A stretch of DNA of 64,000 nt from Clytia hemisphaerica (lineage: Eukaryota > Cnidaria > Hydrozoa > Leptothecata > Clytiidae), in assembly GCA_902728285.1 (NCBI GenBank), contig CACVBU010001315.1, positions 227,302 through 291,301 of the forward strand. The letters run 5' to 3'. The translations under genes were made by a program, and so were the position numbers. Shown in pieces: positions 60,601 to 64,000 of this stretch. Position 1 is the first letter of the stretch. Every line of letters begins with the position of its first letter. The notes beneath the pieces were generated by a model. It worked only from the letters and a program-made list of their open reading frames with translations, was not told where the DNA came from and searched no databases.

Positions 60601-62369
60601 CCGAACCTATTGTTATTGATGATGACGATGATGATGAGGAGGAGGATGAAGCCGACAACGAGGCTATATCTGAAAGTGAGGTTCTTACCAATGCCGACGT
60701 TGAAACAAACAATATTGAGATTGAAAGTGTTTCTACGGGTGAAGCGCAGAAAAATGAGAGTTCTGACACGAATGAGGAAAATCCTGAAGAGGATAAAATG
60801 AAGGATATTGATATTAAAACAAAAACGAACTGTGATGACGATGATACAAATAGCGAGAAAGATAAAGAGAGTACGACGCTGGATGATGAGAAGGAAAAAG
60901 ATGTTTCCAATACATCGTATGTAGCTATTGTCGAAGAAGGAACAGATACTTGCAAAGAAAAAGAGACTGATCCAAAGAAGGAAATTACAAAAGATGATAG
61001 GGAAAAGGGGGAGACCGAAGGGTCGCTTGATGACACTGATGTGGACGTAAAAGATGATAAAAGCACACCGTTGGAAGGCGACGGGTCATCGAGCAATGAA
61101 TTGAAGGAGGAGGGGAAGGTGGAAAAGATCGATCTGGAAGAAAGCATGGAAAAAGAAGAAGAAGAAGAGTCTGGTGACGAGGATGAAGAAGAGAACGATG
61201 ATATTGAGATCGTTAGTGAAGATATCAGATGCATTCACACCTACGGTAATTCGTTTACTCTATTCATAATAGGCTGTTGCATTTAAAATCCATACAAAGG
61301 GGTGGACCTTTTCAAGCCAAAATTTTGAGAATCGACCCCCTGGAAAATGGAAAAACCCGCAAAAAACCCTTGGAAAAATTCTTCTTCATACCTTAAAGTG
61401 AGAGTGGACTAACTAAAATCATTAGTCTTTTACCCCGTGGAAGTAATAGAATAATTTTTTACCCCCTGGAAAAATTTCTTAGATCCCTTGGCAAAGTTCG
61501 TCCAACCCCCCCCCCCTTGTATGGATATAAACAGATATAAAATGAAATGACCCAATATTCATGACATGTAGTGTTTTCTATGGAAACACCCCGGTTTGTT
61601 CCAGAGTAGCCGTAGTAGTAAATTTTCAACAAATTTTCTCTAGTTTAAATTTGCAATTACTGGCGAAAACCGGTTTGAAAAACATTTCGTCCTGAATTAC
61701 TTGGTTGATCTGATTGTTTTGATTTCAATATAAATTGTTAATCGCAAAAAAAATCGATAAGTTAGGCAATTATTAATAAAGCAAGAGCCGCAAAAACTGC
61801 GTACTTTGGTATATTTTTATATTTCTTATTAATTTTCGTGAGGATTTCATTTGGCACTAAATTCGCCAAATTTAACCCCCTCCGAAATGTACGAGAAAGA
61901 GACGTGCATTGATCTTATTTCGTTGTATTTTCAGAACAACTGAAGACTTTACTATCCGCTCAATGGAAGAATACCATCAAAAAGTAAGAACTTAGAAAAC
62001 CTTTATTTTAAAATATACTGGTAGACAAGACGACAAGAGTACTGAGGTACTAGGCTGTACTAAGGTTTATTTTCTGAGGTCAAGTAACATTAATTTTCGC
62101 AATGAATTGTTTTATTCCTTAAGACGGGCAAATCAGTGCTGTGTAAGCCTGTAGTGAAACAAAATGAACAGTAAGACAAACTCATTTTATTCACAAGTAC
62201 TCATCCTTATTTTAACAGGGTCCTTGAGAAACAACTTTCGAACATGAAAAATGATGATGACGTCATCGAAGACCTAGCGAAAGAGACTTTTACACGAGAT
62301 GAATACAACGCGTACATTGTGCGTCAGGGACAACGTCACTTGATTCGCACCTTCATGAAATGTCTTTGA
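54685..62369 (+). CDS. SETD6: SETD6-like SET-domain lysine methyltransferase, 11 coding exons, with large acidic insertion
   Basis: Exons: 54685-55122, 55393-55568, 56007-56170, 56568-56673, 57025-57217, 58049-58141, 58562-58660, 59780-59860, 60192-61245, 61935-61983, 62219-62369. All introns are GT-AG, phases join, and the spliced frame is 867 codons. Residues 1-125 are acidic and Ser/Thr/Pro-rich. The split SET domain begins with YEGTSHRYGMKA (151-162), continues with SGWVPLL and the region before PLFWKEE, then ADMLNHHSNNNAN (329-341, containing the SAM-binding NH) and EIFNTFG (362-368). A Rubisco-LSMT-type substrate-binding domain occupies exons 7-11. Exon 9 inserts about 300 acidic residues (about 497-794) where human SETD6 has a short acidic loop. 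Known SETD6 monomethylates nuclear proteins such as RelA. Here the YG tyrosine of the NTYG motif is Phe (F367). The ATG lies 8 nt after CTTTAG ending at 54676, so a 5' noncoding exon is likely. PMS2 ends 979 nt upstream. No AATAAA was seen in the kilobase after the stop. Confidence 0.9.
55197..55299. mobile_element. Small TIR element in SETD6 intron 1
   Basis: TCCGCCATCTTGTTTTCAA at the left mirrors TTGGAAAACAATATGGCGGA at the right. The ends carry YY1-like GCCAT motifs. About 103 bp. Confidence 0.5.
55915..55936. repeat. (CT)11 microsatellite in SETD6 intron 2
   Basis: Twenty-two bases of uninterrupted CT about 70 bp before exon 3. It may act as part of a distal pyrimidine tract. Confidence 0.9.
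57475..57876 (-). repeat. Dispersed repeat K, copy 3, in SETD6 intron 5
   Basis: Reads as the complement of 17109-17268 at both ends (AGTCTAGCAAGCTAGACGAC at the left, GCATTATAAACGACTCCAGT at the right) with about 290 bp of unique sequence between. Confidence 0.6.
59201..59269 (+). repeat. 23-bp tandem repeat, 3 units, in SETD6 intron 7
   Basis: Three identical units containing GTACTTACGATGCGAT. The 93-codon frame crossing it is not a gene. Confidence 0.9.
59939..60026 (+). repeat. 88-bp conserved stem-loop repeat I, copy 2, in SETD6 intron 8
   Basis: Homologous to 25182-25270. GATCGTCACATTC (59954-59966) can pair with GAATGGATGATC (60002-60013). The intronic position on the sense strand would suit an intron-hosted small RNA, but no snoRNA box set is convincing. 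Confidence 0.6.
61290..61523. mobile_element. CCATACAAAGGGGTGGA TIR element, copy 2, in SETD6 intron 9
   Basis: Left end CCATACAAAGGGGTGGA; the right end is C-rich and closes in TTGTATGG. The interior has three ACCCCxTGGAA repeats as in 54160-54311. It lies downstream of the exon 9 donor and does not touch splice sites. Confidence 0.7.
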
Positions 62370-63462
62370 GTATTTTTTGGAGGATTTACTATGACGTTGA
62401 CGTTCTGTGATGGTCTGCTCTTCAACATCATTGCTGCAGACACAGAGATGAAACCATCTCAGGTGCTAGAGATTCCTCGTCTTGAAATATACATCATCTG
62501 TTTTCTTGACTTTATTTTTTTCAATGGATGATGCGATGTACGACACACAGAATGGTAATGCTGAAGTTGTAAAGACTTTTCAGATTGATTATTTTAGTGA
62601 CCAAATACAACTATTTTACTAGTGTTCTTTTGTTCAAAATACTAAGATGGTCTGGTTTTGACTTGCCTTACTCTCTGTTTCAATTTCCATTTGAAAAGAT
62701 ATCCAGCAATTTTTCTTGATTTTGCCAATTATTTTAGTCGATATTCATCCGCTATTGGGTTATACAGAAGTACATTTATAACGCACTGGCAATCGAGTCG
62801 TCATTTTTTAATTAAGATTTGATGATTTTTCCTTTTCGTCACCCATTAAGCACATGAGAGCATAGCAACCGTGAAACCTTCAAGCAAATGTTTATGCAGG
62901 TTTATCAGCTCAACTATCAGTATACTCTATGCATAGGGTCAGGTGGGACTTTTTCACAACTAGAATTTTGTGGACAGGGACAAAATATTTTTTTCGTAGA
63001 TTCTTTTCTTGCTTGCTTTGAAGACCTCGCATTCGTGTATGATAGTTCTTGTCACTCTGTAACGAAACGATGTAACATCTTATTTTCGCTTTTGTAAATT
63101 TTTATCTTTTTTAAACCTTAGGAGAATTTTAAGCTCTGTAAATATATTCGTGTAACAGAAAAACATTTTTTCTTTTTGTGCAAAGGTAAAAGGAAAGGGA
63201 CTAAATTTTGAAGATTCGCTAGTCGGTTTATGGTGACGCTCATTTCAGGTGTCAAGTGAAGATGAAACAAAAATGGCAAATTTTAGATGTCGTAGTTTGT
63301 TATTGGTTGATTGACAAAAGGCTGTTTTTTTTGTCGTTTTTACTACTAGCAGTCAACTAGCAGTAGTTTTTGTTTGATATCTTTTGATTGAATGAATATT
63401 TTTGAAATTTTTTTTCACAGTGATGATGATCTAAGGTTGAAGAATCACTTCTGTGAAAATGG
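62370..63462. other. 3' flank of SETD6
   Basis: No second gene is supported; the 69-codon frame at 62888-63097 has no domain. It probably includes the SETD6 3'UTR, although no canonical AATAAA was seen. Confidence 0.45.
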
Positions 63463-63926
63463 TACCTTAAGGGAAGAAATTTTCGCGAGAAGAAATTTTC
63501 GCGGAATTTAATTTCGCGAATCAGAGTTTCAAAATGGCAAATTTCGCGGAATTTAATTTCGCGAATGAGCCGATTTCAAAAGTTTCACGGAATTTAATTT
63601 CGCGATTAAGAAGAAGTTATCAACTTAAATTAACTTTTAACCACCACGGAGTTATTTATATTTGTTTATATTTGATAAGAAATACACGTTATAATGCTTA
63701 AAAATCAATTGTGTCCATATTTTTTGGTAATACCTGGTCAAAAACAACAAAATAAAAGAAGAAGAAAAAAAGTCGAATTTCGCGGAATTTAATTTCGCGA
63801 TTTAACAATTTTGGTGTGTTTCGCGGAACTTAATTTCGCGAATTACACCCAAATTCGCGAAATTAAATTCCGCGAAAATTTCTTCCGCGAAAATTTCTTC
63901 TCGCGAAAATTTCTTCCCTTAAGGTA
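63463..63926. mobile_element. TTCGCGGAATTTAATTTCGCG element, copy 2 (intact)
   Basis: Begins TACCTTAAGGGAAGAAATTT and ends with the exact complement; the inverted ends are over 40 bp. Subterminal regions repeat TTCGCGGAATTTAATTTCGCG-like units in both directions. 464 bp, no protein frame. TA at both extreme ends may be the target duplication. Confidence 0.85.
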
Positions 63927-64000
63927 ATGCATACCACAGTTCCACAAGAAGTTGATTTTTTTCTTCTTCATTTTTCATTTTTCTTTTTTTCCAATTTTTT

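Noticed and set aside
60551..61234. 227-codon serine-rich frame on the minus strand
   Set aside because: Antisense shadow of the GA-rich acidic exon 9 of SETD6; codons for Glu/Asp read backwards give Ser/Phe.

Overview
The window looks like AT-rich nuclear DNA from an invertebrate animal. The evidence is metazoan protein families (a CABIT/SAM adaptor, a rhodopsin-class GPCR, a Siah-type RING protein, PMS2, SETD6), GT-AG introns of about 0.2-1.1 kb in one gene, AATAAA signals, and a very high load of short terminal-inverted-repeat (TIR) elements. A cnidarian or another early-branching or marine invertebrate is plausible, but the species cannot be named from sequence alone.

Layout. Bases 1 to about 30,370 hold no protein gene that I can support. 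They are AT-rich intergenic DNA crowded with MITE-like elements, several with recognisable target-site duplications, plus a 13-unit 52-bp satellite at 18.8-19.5 kb. From 30.4 kb onward five genes lie head to tail on the + strand: a CABIT plus tandem-SAM GAREM-like adaptor (30433-32775), an ankyrin-repeat/RING protein (34756-36177), a class A GPCR (37875-38996), the mismatch-repair endonuclease subunit PMS2 (51438-53705), and a SETD6-like lysine methyltransferase in 11 exons (54685-62369). Between the GPCR and PMS2 lies about 12 kb of nested and tandem repeats, including a three-level nested insertion at 42.8-45.1 kb. A clean second copy of the middle-level element lies at 63.46-63.93 kb.

The four upstream coding regions are uninterrupted, including a complete 755-codon PMS2, while SETD6 is heavily split. 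Every coding region begins 8 to 77 nt after a good 3' splice-site sequence. This means either 5'UTR introns or spliced-leader trans-splicing, which RNA data could decide. The genes do not form one pathway. PMS2 and SETD6 are nuclear housekeeping proteins less than 1 kb apart; the adaptor, RING protein and receptor are signalling proteins.

Most notable protein observations: a perfect PIP-box in the PMS2 linker; and in SETD6 a roughly 300-residue acidic insertion with four SUMO-interacting-motif-like sequences, together with Tyr-to-Phe at what appears to be the catalytic tyrosine position. Exon boundaries and all family calls were made by reading the sequence, with no database search.
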